Assembly (NCBI GenBank): GCA_016708265.1
Contig: JADJGA010000003.1
Location: forward strand, 777,468-841,467
DNA: 64,000 bases
Direction of reading: 5' to 3'
Origin: Saprospiraceae bacterium
Lineage (GTDB): Bacteria; Bacteroidota; Bacteroidia; Chitinophagales; Saprospiraceae
Below are positions 18,178 to 28,373 of the stretch, one piece after another (within the stretch, counting starts at the first letter, position 1; each line of letters opens with the position of its first letter). The translations under genes and the position numbers were made by a program. The notes below the pieces were generated by a model. It saw only the letters and a program-made list of their open reading frames with translations. It had not been told where the DNA came from and ran no database searches.

Positions 18178-18244
18178 AAATACTTTGTTTAAAGCAACGA
18201 AGGTAACATTGAAATATTAATGGCTAAACTAAAAATAAAAATTC

Positions 18245-18276
18245 TTGTTAAAATTTTATTAAAATTTTTATATTTG
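18245..18276 (+). promoter_or_regulatory. Putative promoter for the Ig-repeat surface protein
   Basis: TATATTTG at 18269-18276 matches TAnnTTTG, and TTG at 18245-18247 lies 21 bp upstream as the -33 element. The start codon is about 100 bases downstream. Confidence 0.45.
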
Positions 18277-18377
18277 TAACAAAATACAATATTAATGCAA
18301 CTATAGTAGTAATATAGTGTGATATTTAATTTCTTATGTTCTTTGCTTTTAATATATTTACGATAAAACCTTAAACG

Positions 18378-21300
18378 ATGAAACCAAATAAAAGCCTGAT
18401 CATTTTATTATCGATACTGATCCTCGACTGCAGTTTTTTCTATAGCCAGCTTTCAGGAGCAGAACTTGGAAAAAGCAAGGGTGGTTATATGGCATCTGTT
18501 TCCTATGGTCACGCAAGACAATTCAGTGATGTACCTTCTTCAGGAGGAGGTTGGGGAACAAATCTTGCCATGGGTAAAAATCTTTATTTTGAAAGAGATG
18601 CAATGTTCAGTTTCGACCTGATTGGCAATTTATTTTACAATAAAACCAAAGGACTTGAAACCGATGAAATCACAAAACCTTTTGTAAATGAAGTATTAAA
18701 AAAGTCTGATTACAATACTTTTTTTATGAACCACAAGACTTCCATGCTAGGGCTTGGTATAGATGGCAAACTGACTTTCAATAAATTCAGGGAAGATAAG
18801 AACTGGTATGGAGCGTTGCTTCTTGGTGGAAACTGGGGGATTTATACAGCAAAGATGGATATGGAAGATGCTTGGGAAAATCTTATGCTACTGAATTTGA
18901 CAAGATAAAAAACCTGAAAGAAAACGAAAAAGAAAAAAGACTTAAGCAAATCCTTGATGGAAATTATGAGTCCAAAGCTGAAGATTTTGGTGCTATTCCA
19001 TTAAAATCAAGCTTGATGCCTTCAGTTGGACTTGAATTAGGGTATGATATTACCGATTATGTTACAGTTTTTGTAGCTAATAAATTATATCTTGGAGCTT
19101 CAAACAAGATCGATGGTGAAGTACACATTGATGACAATAAAGACAAACTGAATTATTTAAACCTGGGATTGAATGTCTATTTTGGAAAAAAATCCGCAAC
19201 TCTGCCACGGATCAGGGACTATGAAAGTGTGCCTTCAAAAAATCCTGATACCGGCTACAAAATCCCTAAAGAAGTACAAACTCATAACCTTCCGGAGGTT
19301 AAGATAATATTTCCTGAAGAAAGATCATTTACCAGCAATACAAAACAGATAAATGTCAGAGCTAAGATCGTCAACATAAGTTCAGCCCTTGATGTGTATT
19401 GCAAAGTAAATGAAGACAAGGTGAATTTTGACTTCAGCACAAATTTCGTAACATTTACTGCAAACCTGAAAAATGGGGAAAACAAAATTCAGGTTTACGG
19501 AAAAATGACCAGGGTCAAAGCAGAGATGTCATTACTGTATTTTACAATGGCCTCGAGGTAGACAAACCTGTAATTAAAATGGCCGACCCGGCAACTCCTA
19601 AATTTAAAGCACCAGAAGATGTATTTACAATAAAAGCTACAGTCGATAATATAAAATCAAAGGAAGACATTAAGATTCTTGCCAATGGAACTCCAATGAA
19701 AAGCTTCAACTACAGCACTTCAACTAAGGAATTCAAAATCAAGGTAAGATTAGCTGAGGGGCTTAACAATTTCGAACTGATAGCAACTAATGAATCAGGC
19801 TCATCTTCTTCTGTATTCGATATTTATTTCAATACAGAAATACCTGATGCCGAAACCGGAGGATTGCCGGTAATTGATATTATTAATCCAAGTTCCACTG
19901 AGTCAAATTCCTTTGAAAAAGACATTATTGATTTTAAAGCTAAAGTGACCGGCATCAAAGATAGAAATGCTATTTTACTGACTGTAAATGGTATTGAAAA
20001 TACAAAATTCAGTTATGACGTAGAAAGTGGAATGATTACAGATAAAATAAGCCTGATACCTGGAGAAACAACTATCAATGTTACTGCTGTAAATGTATTT
20101 GGCGAATCTTCAAATGAGATTTCAGTTCTTTTCAATAAAAAAACGGAGACCACAAAAAAGAATATAACTTTTTTAGAGATCAGCAACCCGGATTTTGACT
20201 GCAATATTAACATCACGGTGAAAATTAATGAAGCAACAAGTAAAAAAGATGTATCACTGTTTTTGAATCAATTTGAAGTAAAGAACTTTTCATTTAATCC
20301 ATCCACTCAGATTTTAAAAAGCTCCCTATATCTCGATGAAGGTGATAACACAATAAAGGTTACTTTCAATAATAACGGAAATTCTGAATCAGAGATATAT
20401 TCAGTAAAATGTCTGCCTGATGGGAACCAGGACGATAATACAGGTAATGATGAAAAACCTGACACTATTGGTTCAACTGCAGCACCTTTGATAGATGTAA
20501 TTTTTCCAGTCAATTTTGCAAAGATCGAAAGTAAAAATATAACTCTGCAGGCTAAGATTGAAAACATAAGGTCCAAGGATGATATCAGAATAACGCTCAA
20601 TGAAGACCCTGTTTATGATTTCACCTATTCAGAATCTATGCTGGAATTGCGGGCTGAAATGGAGCTTGTTGATGGCCAGAATAAGATAATTATCAACGCA
20701 GTCAATCCTTACGGAAATTTTGAAAAAACTCTGATGATCACATTTGAGGAACCACTTGCAGGCCCTCCTGCGGTATTAATAAATTCACCAAGAAACGGAT
20801 TTAAAACCGAAGAAAACACAGTGGTTTTCAGGGCTACCATTCAAAATGTAAAAAAGATTGAAGATATGATCGTAAAATTCAATGGATCTGTTATCAGCGA
20901 TCTAAACTATGATGCAGAAAAAGGGATAATCTTCGGCTATCTGCCGGTAACACTTGGTGAAAACAAAATTTTTGTTGAAGCAACTAACCGTTTAGGTACT
21001 GATTCTGACGAAGTGATTTTCAATAACCGTAAAGAATATTTGCCTGCCGTGAAGATAAAATCACCGAAGAACGGAGTAATTATGGGTGTTGCTTATGCTC
21101 CTGTTGAAGCAATCGTGCAAAATGTCAAAAAAGCTGCTTCTGCAGTAATATATGTAAATGGCCTGGTACACAGATCTATTAAACTTGAGAATGAAAAACT
21201 TGAGTCAAATGTTCCACTGAAAAAGGGAGAGAATCTGATCATAGTCAAAGTAATTAATGATTTTGGAAGTGCATCAGATTCAATTAAGGTTAGTTTCTCG

Positions 21301-21585
21301 GGCAAGCCGGAAATACCTCAGATCACATTTATAAATCCTCTTAAAACCGGGACTATTGTTAAAAATAAAGAGCTTAAATTTGAAGCTAAAGTCACTGGTA
21401 TTAAACACTCATCAAATATCGAATTATACCTGAATGATACTTTGATCAGTGATGTTTACTACTTCAAAACAGAAAATAAAATTACAACTGACCTGAAGCT
21501 TTTAAAAGGCCTTAATATTATAAAAGTTATTGCAACCAATGATACTGGAATTGATCAGCAAAGTGTGAAGATATACCTGGAATAA
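18378..21585 (+). CDS. Outer-membrane protein with multiple Ig-like repeats (two frameshifts)
   Basis: Reconstructed as one protein of about 1069 residues from three frames. Residues 1-25 are a signal peptide. The N-terminal ~260 residues look like an outer-membrane barrel (GGYMASVSYGHARQF, GLGIDGKLTF, VFVANKLYLGAS, YLNLGLNVYFG). After that come at least eight repeats of about 90 residues with the pattern P-x-I ... F-A-x-V ... V-N-G ... L-x-x-G-x-N-x-I-x-V-x-A-x-N-x-F-G, an Ig-like fold resembling the glucodextranase-B type. The breaks are at 18872-18880 (one G or A short in GGGAAAA) and at the A5 run 19501-19505; adding one base at each restores a continuous protein. Function unknown; surface adhesion or scaffolding is a guess. 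Confidence 0.75.
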
Positions 21586-21770
21586 TTATATTTCAGAAAA
21601 AAAATGTTTGGAATTTTAATATTTTTTTGTTTTAATAACAGATTTATTATACTTTAGCATTTTAGAATATCAGTATTTATAAAGACTTGACAATAATAGC
21701 GGTTTATTATTTTATTGTTTTAATTGAATATTGGAACTGAACAACAACAACAACATTTTAAACTTAAAAG

Positions 21771-22268
21771 ATGAGATCTTTTGGCAATTTTATCATATTA
21801 TTCATGATCTTCTTCAGAATAATTGACACTGTTTCAGCTCAGAATGTAAATAGTGCATTTGACCCTAAAGTGTTCTTTATGGGTGAAAATGATCAGGATT
21901 ATTCGAATGCTATTGCCCCTTATGGTGAAAGTTTGCTGTCTGTAAGCAATGACTCCATGGAAATAGCTTATTTGAATTGGATGTATCTGTTAAAAGATAT
22001 TGAAGACTTCTCAAAAAAAAACAATTTCGATCTTAATGGTCTTAAAATCTGGATCAATGTTTTCTGGAACAAGAACGGAAGAATCGATATAATATCTTTT
22101 TATCCAAAACCAAACTGCAAAAATATTGAATTTGAAAAACTAAGTTTATTTTTTATTGATTTTATAAAGCAATACAAACCAAGATTAAAATATAAATCCA
22201 GTTTTTCACATTATGGAAGTGCCCGTTTCCCTTCATTTGCTGACATGTATATCAATCAGGAAAAATAA
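21771..22268 (+). CDS. Secreted protein of unknown function
   Basis: 165 residues with a clear signal peptide (FIILFMIFFRIIDTVSAQ, cleavage near residue 24). The mature part has no motif I recognise: FDPKVFFMGENDQDY, a central LKIWINVFWNKNGRIDIISFYP strand pair (short run INVFWNKNGRIDIISFYP) and FIKQYKPRLKY. The WxxxGRIDxxxF-P and C-terminal RFPSFADMYIN phrases faintly recall TonB-like C-terminal domains, but this is weak. It stands alone, 185 bp after the Ig-repeat gene in the same direction. Confidence 0.6.
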   Translation: MRSFGNFIILFMIFFRIIDTVSAQNVNSAFDPKVFFMGENDQDYSNAIAPYGESLLSVSNDSMEIAYLNWMYLLKDIEDFSKKNNFDLNGLKIWINVFWNKNGRIDIISFYPKPNCKNIEFEKLSLFFIDFIKQYKPRLKYKSSFSHYGSARFPSFADMYINQEK

Positions 22269-22369
22269 AATTGATTAGAAAATTGCATTAAACATTATGA
22301 TTATACCTAAAAATTTCAGTATTTGATATAAATATCTGATATTCTCAATAAATACATTCGCTTAACTAT

Positions 22370-22399
22370 TTGTAAATATAATAATAAGTCATACCTTTG
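22370..22399 (+). promoter_or_regulatory. Putative promoter for the PpiD-like gene
   Basis: TTG at 22370-22372 and TACCTTTG at 22392-22399 with exactly 19 bp between them fit the Bacteroidota -33/-7 consensus. The ATG follows 34 bases downstream. Confidence 0.55.
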
Positions 22400-22432
22400 C
22401 ACGGTTTTTAAAAATTAGAAAAATATCACAAT

Positions 22433-24553
22433 ATGGCATTAATAGGAACAATAAGAAAAAACTCATGGCTTTTAGTAGTATTGATCGCCCTTGGTATGGG
22501 TGGTTTTGTTTTGCAGGATATTTTAACAAGCAATTCAAGATACTCTGCCGGCAATACCAGGACTATGGGAAAAGTCAATGGTATAGTTATAGACGCTGTG
22601 GAATTCAGTGAGACAGAGGCAGTTCTGTATGGAAATTCAAATACCGACAATATTTATTCAAACAAGGCAAACCTCTGGAATTATTTTAAAAATAAAGCTT
22701 TGGCAGAATCTATTGCAAAAGATCTTGGAGTAGGAGTTAGCAATGAAGAGCTGATGGATTTGCAATTCGGACAAAATTTAAGTCCTATAATGCAGGCAAG
22801 ATATCAGGATAACCAGACTGGTATGATAGATCGAAAACAGCTGGAAGAAATAAAAAAGCCATACTAGGTGATCAATTGAATCCTGAATATAAAAAATTCT
22901 GGGCAGTTCAGGAAAATGAGATTATACACGAAAGGATGCAGACAAAAATGTCAAATATGGTTAGTAAAGCTATATACACTCCATCATGGTATGCCGAAGA
23001 CCTTTATAATCTAAATAAAACAACAGCTAGTTTTAAGTATGTTAAGGTGCCATTTGAAAAAGTAAATGATACTGAAGTTGAAGTTAAAGATAGTGATATT
23101 GAAAAATATATTTCAAAAAACAAAAAATTATTCACTAATCTTGAAGAAACCCGTGTTGTAAAATATTTAACAATTCCTGTCACACCATCTTCAATGGATG
23201 CAAATGCTATGAACGCTGAGATAGTTCAATTGAAGAGTGATTTTACATCGGCTGAAAACGACAGTCTTTTTGCAATTACACATAATGGAGTTTATTCCAA
23301 TGTTTATTATAAAAAAGATGAATTGCCTCAACAGTTGAAAAGTGACAGCATCTCTTTATCAAAAGGAAAAATAATAGGCCCTTATGCTGAAACAGACAAT
23401 TTATCCATTGCAAAAGTACTTGATGTAAGAGTTGTACCGGATAGTGTCAAAGCAAGCCATATTCTCAGATCAGTTCAGGCAGGTAATGCTGATGCACTGA
23501 CCAAAGCTAAAAAAACAATCGACAGTCTTAAAGTATTGCTGGAATCAGGTAGAGGAAATTTCGACTCTCTGGCAGCGAAATTCAGCCAGGATCCCGGAAG
23601 TGCAGTAAAAGGAGGAGACCTTGGAACTTTCGCACAAGGAAGAATGGTTCCCGAATTCAATGATATATGTTTTCTGAAAGGATCAAAAAGGAAGATATTA
23701 TGCAGTAACAACTCAGTTTGGAGTTCATCTGATTTATATTAAAAATCAGATTTTCCTGAATCAGACTCCAAAATACAAAGTTGCTTATGTCACAAGGGCA
23801 ATTGAACCATCTCAGGAAACACAGGATTCTGTTTATATTAAAGCAAGTGAACTGATAACTTCAAACGAATCATTGGAAAGTCTTGAGAAACAGGCAAAGA
23901 AGTTGAATTTTGAGATTAAAACTTCACAGCCACTTAAAGAAAATGATTATGCGTTTGCTGATCTGGGAGCAGGACCAACATCCAGAGATATTGTCAAGTG
24001 GTCATTTGATGATGGCACAGAAGAAGGAGATATTGCACCAACAGTTTACTCTTTCAATAATAAAAAATATTTTTTCGTAGAGAAATATGTGATAGCAATT
24101 CTTGACAAAGTGATGCCAAAGGGACTCAAATCAGTAGAAGATGTTAAGAAAGATATTGAGATGGTAGTAAAAAATGAACTCAAAGGCAAGAAAATTGCTG
24201 AAAAAATTAAAAATACCGATCTTAATCAGGTAGCAAATCAATTCCAGGTAAAGGTTGATACTGCTAATCAGGTAGCTTTTGAAACTGTATTTATCAATAA
24301 TCTTGGGAGTGAACCTAAAATTATGAGCTATGCATTCAATGGTGAAGTCAATAAAACATACGGTCCGGTTGTAGGCAATACCGGAGTTTTTGTGGTTATG
24401 CCTGTATTGATCTCGAAACCAATTGAAAAGCCAAATTTGCAAATCGAAAAGAAAACTCAGACTGATAAGTCCAGAGCTGAAATTGGTTACAGACTCCTTA
24501 ATGAGATAGCAAAAAATGTTAAGATAGAAGATAACAGAAGAAAATTCTTCTGA
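22433..24553 (+). CDS. PpiD-like membrane-anchored peptidyl-prolyl isomerase (two frameshifts)
   Basis: Periplasmic folding factor of about 707 residues when repaired. It begins with the characteristic IGTIRKNSWLLVVLIALGMG: a short cytoplasmic tail and one membrane helix. A SurA-N-like helical region follows, then a parvulin domain with VKASHILRSVQAG, FSQDPGSAVKGGDLGTFAQG and TTQFGVHLIYI, and a C-terminal region. Break 1 is at the A6 run 22852-22857; one more A gives IKKAILGDQLNPEYKKF. Break 2 is at the A5 run 23685-23689; removing one A or adding two restores the frame into TTQFGVHLI. Three shorter frames (22433-22867, 22876-23742, 23873-24553) are its fragments. Confidence 0.85.
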
Positions 24554-24576
24554 TAAACTGAAAAAACTAGCTTATA

Positions 24577-24613
24577 AAAAGCTGTCCAAACTTATTGGGC
24601 AGCTTTTTTTTTA
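24577..24613 (+). terminator. Rho-independent terminator of the PpiD-like gene
   Basis: A ten-base stem AAAGCTGTCC/GGGCAGCTTT (one G-T pair) followed by a run of nine or ten T, 24 bases after the stop codon. Confidence 0.85.
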
Positions 24614-24644
24614 TTAAATGCTTTTTTGAAAATAATAATAACAT

Positions 24645-24900
24645 CCAGACCGGCACGGTAATGCCCTTGGCTTTTTAAATTTGTAACCGTGACGAAATAC
24701 ACTTATATTTTATGATGTTTTCCATATAGACAAGTGACGATGGAATCTAAATTGATAAATCAAAACTTTATATTTTATATTTGAGTTTTATATTTTGAGT
24801 TTTTCATTTTCCAAATCCTCATCCCTCGACCAAAATTTTTCAAAATGTTGGATGATAATTTTATATTTTACATTTTGAGTTTTAAATTTTTCATTCACTC
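24645..24900. repeat. Partial copy of repeat R and AT-rich low-complexity run
   Basis: Positions 24645-24702 carry a degenerate head of the R element (GGCACGGTAA ... TTGTAACCGTGACGAAATAC), again just downstream of a sorting-tail gene. Between 24760 and 24895 there are repeated variants of TATATTTTATATTTGAG and TTTTGAGTTTT. No gene is seen in this gap. Confidence 0.6.
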
Positions 24901-24914
24901 ATTTAAGTATCCAC

Positions 24915-26441
24915 CTATTTTAGTTTTACCACTTTCGCACTATAAAAAATCCTTTCCGTCGATTTATCAGGATAAAATTCAATAAAATAGCTCCCATTGG
25001 AATGATCGGAAATATCAATATCTACTTCAGGTATTATATTGCTTAGGTCTTTCTGAAGAACCAACTGTCCTTCTAAATTTAAAACCACCAGTTTGCCGGG
25101 ACCCGTATCAGGTAGTCTAACATTGAATATGCCCGATGATGGATTTGGAAAAACCTTTAAATCCCTGCGATACCAAACAGCGTCACCGAACAATGATGTG
25201 ATGGTCGGGTCGCATATCTCAGCTTCATCGATGCGGAAGTGAGGGAAGTTGGGTATGCAATTGTTGAAATTAACTTGTGGTAATTTCAACGAATGCTGAC
25301 GGAAATCACAAGCTTTGCCTTTTTCATCTGGTTTGTTAATAACATGAAGACAAGTATTTGTTCCTGATGACACAATATAGATCTTACAGTCTGGACCCAA
25401 TTGTGCCTGACCAAATTTACTCCAAAAAAAAGAAGGATCAGGAAATGAGTCAATATGCGCTATATGCTCCAGAGAGCCAGGTAAATCGTCTGCCCACAGA
25501 TCGACCTGAAAAAGATCAAAGTCATTTGACAGATACACAAATCTGGAATTTGGGGATACTGCCACACCATAGAATATTCCGCTGTCCTGTGGCATCACTC
25601 TTATGAGATTGCTAAGCAAGCCAGTCTCCCTGTCAAAATCAAAAATCATGCATTGATCTACTGCCCCATTTGTGATCCATTTTTTACCATCTGGAGTAAA
25701 AGCGGACTGACCTAATCTTGGAACAAATTTTGGAACTTCATCGATGCGTTGAGAATCAACACTAAAACCGGTTTTCTTTAACAATATTTTGAAATAAGTA
25801 TTTGTTTCTTGTGTCATCTGTATAAGCCACCAATCCCTGCCATTAATATGCTTACATGCCGACAAGTAACCTCCTACTAAATTTGAAGTTCTGAATATTG
25901 TCTTATCCTTTTTAATTACCTTTCCTCGACCATTGTTTTGGTTCATATCTATGTAGCTGAAATACAATTCAGGTATGCTAACATGTACATATGGCGTAGC
26001 TTCAAGCTCCTGTCTTTTATGAATAAGATAATATCCATTTTTACCATCTGAAATATTCCCCGGATCGGGTAGGACTATTGAATTTTGAGTACCAGGATAC
26101 CATCCCCATGGTTTACAATACTTATCCCATGTTTTACCATAATTGATACTGTCACCATTTTCCATAAGTTGAAAAGAGCTATCCATTACAAGGCATCCAT
26201 TGGAACTGAACAATAAATTACCTCCCACATCACTGATCTGGGCATTATGGTTAGCAAAAGTATCATAAAAATCGGCTGTATCAATCTTGCCTTTATTGTT
26301 GAAATCTATGATAACACCTTTGACTACATTTTTTTTTACAATATTGCAACCAAATAACCACTTATAATCATTTTTGCTTTGGGAAAATGTTACAAAACAA
26401 AAAAAAATAATAAATAAAAAAGATAAAACTAATTTGTACAT
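24915..26441 (-). CDS. Secreted protein with type IX sorting tail (paralogue of the 6275-8101 gene)
   Basis: 508 residues, function unknown. Signal peptide VLSFLFIIFFCFVTFSQS. Shared phrases with the protein at 6275-8101: a DYKWLFG/HIWLFG opening, NGRDWWLI, a propeller-like blade with TPDGKKWIT, VSPNSRFVYLS, LGPDCKIYI and CIPNFPHFRID. It lacks the PKD domain of its paralogue. The C-terminal type A sorting domain starts near residue 435 (VFPNPSSGIFNV, LNLEGQLVLQ, HSNGSYFIEF, YSAKVVKLK). A hairpin with T7 on the same strand lies 39 bases upstream of the start (26480-26523). Confidence 0.86.
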   Translation of the reverse strand: MYKLVLSFLFIIFFCFVTFSQSKNDYKWLFGCNIVKKNVVKGVIIDFNNKGKIDTADFYDTFANHNAQISDVGGNLLFSSNGCLVMDSSFQLMENGDSINYGKTWDKYCKPWGWYPGTQNSIVLPDPGNISDGKNGYYLIHKRQELEATPYVHVSIPELYFSYIDMNQNNGRGKVIKKDKTIFRTSNLVGGYLSACKHINGRDWWLIQMTQETNTYFKILLKKTGFSVDSQRIDEVPKFVPRLGQSAFTPDGKKWITNGAVDQCMIFDFDRETGLLSNLIRVMPQDSGIFYGVAVSPNSRFVYLSNDFDLFQVDLWADDLPGSLEHIAHIDSFPDPSFFWSKFGQAQLGPDCKIYIVSSGTNTCLHVINKPDEKGKACDFRQHSLKLPQVNFNNCIPNFPHFRIDEAEICDPTITSLFGDAVWYRRDLKVFPNPSSGIFNVRLPDTGPGKLVVLNLEGQLVLQKDLSNIIPEVDIDISDHSNGSYFIEFYPDKSTERIFYSAKVVKLK

Positions 26442-26479
26442 GAATTTGAATTTTATTACAAAACTAACTTATTTAAAAA

Positions 26480-26523
26480 AATGTCAGGACCGCTTAACGA
26501 AGGTAAGCAAATAACCTGACATT
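26480..26523 (-). terminator. Hairpin plus T7 upstream of the sorting-tail gene
   Basis: Perfect 9-bp arms AATGTCAGG and CCTGACATT with a 26-nt loop, followed on the minus strand by seven T. It sits in the leader of the gene starting at 26441. No upstream coding remnant is visible here. The rest of the gap to 26767 contains only a possible -7 box, TATCTTTG, at 26671-26678 for the CoA-transferase gene. Confidence 0.6.
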
Positions 26524-26767
26524 CAAAATGATTTTTATTGATACTAATAAATGATCTGTTCATAACTATTTCTGTATTTGACAAAATATATTATTCAAAT
26601 CCATATTTTAAAACGACTTTAAATACGGAGTAAAGATTTCTTAATTCTTAATCTAGAGATTAATAATTAATATCTTTGCATCTAAAATAACTGATATTAA
26701 AGAATTATATCATAAATTGTTTTATATCAATATTTTAAATATAAGTATTTAACACAAGCATAATAAG

Positions 26768-28126
26768 ATGAAAATTGTAAAAAGAGTTGATGAAGCAATA
26801 AATCCATTGACAATTCCGCCAGGTACTATCGTATATACCGGTGGCAATGCAGCTACACCGCAGGTCCTGCTCCGGGAGTTGATCAATAATGAACAGATAA
26901 AGGATATTGAATTGTTGAGCATTCTATTGCTGGGAGATGTGAAGGAAATTTTTTCAAAGGAACTATGCGAAAGGATTACTCACCGGGTAATATTTTCAGG
27001 GCCACACTCTCGCGAAGCTCTCAACGACGGATATGCAACCTATCAGTTGATGCACCTTTCTGATGTTCCCCACCAGGTAAAAAACTATTTCAAACCGGAT
27101 GTTGTCTTTCTGTCTGTTGCCGGTCCTGATAACGGAGGCAATTACAGTTACGGGACTACTGTAGAGAGCATTCAGGCCGCTGTAGAAGCTGCCAAAGCCA
27201 AAGGCGGAATTGTGATTGTTGAGAGAAATGCCAAGATGCCCTTTGTTCTTGGAACAACAATACATCAATCAGACATAGATTATCTTATTGACACTGATTA
27301 TCCATTGCCTTTATCACCTGCTGCCGAACCCGATGAAACAGCAAAAAGGATTGGAAAACTCGTAGCAGAACTTTTCATTGAGGATGGCACAACATTGCAA
27401 TATGGTATAGGAGAAGTTCCGGAAGCTGTGACTGAAGCTATTATTGCTAAAGGAGTAAAAGATATTGGAATATATACTGAACTTTTTGCTGATGCGATGA
27501 GAAAACTTGTGACAGCTGGTATAGTGACCAATAAATATCGTGAGGTTAATTTTTCGACATCATCAATATTTTTATCTAATTCACAGGAAGGCTATGACTG
27601 GCTGAATTTTAACAGTTCTGTTCAAAGTCGTCCGTGTAATATTACAAATGATGTACAAAATATAGCGAAACAACATAAAATGATTGCAATTAACAGTGCT
27701 ATCGGTGTTGACTTACATGGAAATATCTGGGCTGATTCATTCAAAGGCAGAAGTGTTTATAGTGGCATCGGAGGGCAATCCGATTTTCTGAGAGGCTCTT
27801 ATCAGGCAAAGCAGGGTTTCGGTATAATAGCGATGAAGTCTACAACCAGCAACGGCAAATCAAAAATTTCACTGATGTCTCCAGCTGGTATTACTACTAC
27901 GGCTATTCCCGCTGATCCTGTTGTGATAGTTACTGAAAACGGTGCATTTAATCCTAAAGGCCTTAATATTTCAGAACATGCTGTTGGAATAGCTCATTTG
28001 GCTGATCCTCATACAAGGGATATGTTGCTGAGATATATTTTTGACAGCCCGGAATATTTCAAACCTAAGAATGCATATAAAGACGGCAGGCCAAAAGGAT
28101 TTATACCTTATGAAGCAGTAATTTAA
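26768..28126 (+). CDS. Acetyl-CoA hydrolase/transferase family (4-hydroxybutyrate CoA-transferase-like)
   Basis: CoA-transferase of family I, cytoplasmic, 452 residues, intact. It should move CoA between acetyl-CoA and another carboxylate such as 4-hydroxybutyrate, succinate or propionate; the acceptor is unknown. Visible features: VYTGGNAATPQVLL at the N terminus, FLSVAGPDNGGNYSYG near residue 118, YGIGEVPEAV, and IYTELFADAM near residue 237, whose Glu is the probable thioester-forming residue. IGGQSDFLRGS near residue 337 is the family signature of the CoA-binding part. Monocistronic, with -7 box TATCTTTG about 90 bases upstream. Confidence 0.88.
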   Translation: MKIVKRVDEAINPLTIPPGTIVYTGGNAATPQVLLRELINNEQIKDIELLSILLLGDVKEIFSKELCERITHRVIFSGPHSREALNDGYATYQLMHLSDVPHQVKNYFKPDVVFLSVAGPDNGGNYSYGTTVESIQAAVEAAKAKGGIVIVERNAKMPFVLGTTIHQSDIDYLIDTDYPLPLSPAAEPDETAKRIGKLVAELFIEDGTTLQYGIGEVPEAVTEAIIAKGVKDIGIYTELFADAMRKLVTAGIVTNKYREVNFSTSSIFLSNSQEGYDWLNFNSSVQSRPCNITNDVQNIAKQHKMIAINSAIGVDLHGNIWADSFKGRSVYSGIGGQSDFLRGSYQAKQGFGIIAMKSTTSNGKSKISLMSPAGITTTAIPADPVVIVTENGAFNPKGLNISEHAVGIAHLADPHTRDMLLRYIFDSPEYFKPKNAYKDGRPKGFIPYEAVI

Positions 28127-28245
28127 AGCAAATTGTAATTATTTAGCTTGTACATATATCCATTTTTAACAATTGTAAAGTGAAAGCCGAAGCTGTTAAA
28201 AAAAAATGTTTTATTGAAGTAATATATAATTTTATTTTACAGTAC

Positions 28246-28272
28246 TTTGCGTCTTAGCGCCTTTGCGTGAAA
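28246..28272. repeat. Dispersed CTTTGCGTCTTAGCGCCTTTGCG repeat
   Basis: A short intergenic sequence (CTTTGCGTCTTAGCGCC, then TTTGCGTG) that I recall as a widely scattered motif in environmental bacterial genomes. One copy is seen here, between convergent genes. Confidence 0.4.
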
Positions 28273-28373
28273 TTGAAATGCTTCAAGTTCAAAAATTTAA
28301 TTGGTAAAATTGAAAATTAAAAAAAAATTTTGGCTATGCCTACACAATTACAGCAAATTGCAATAAATGGATG

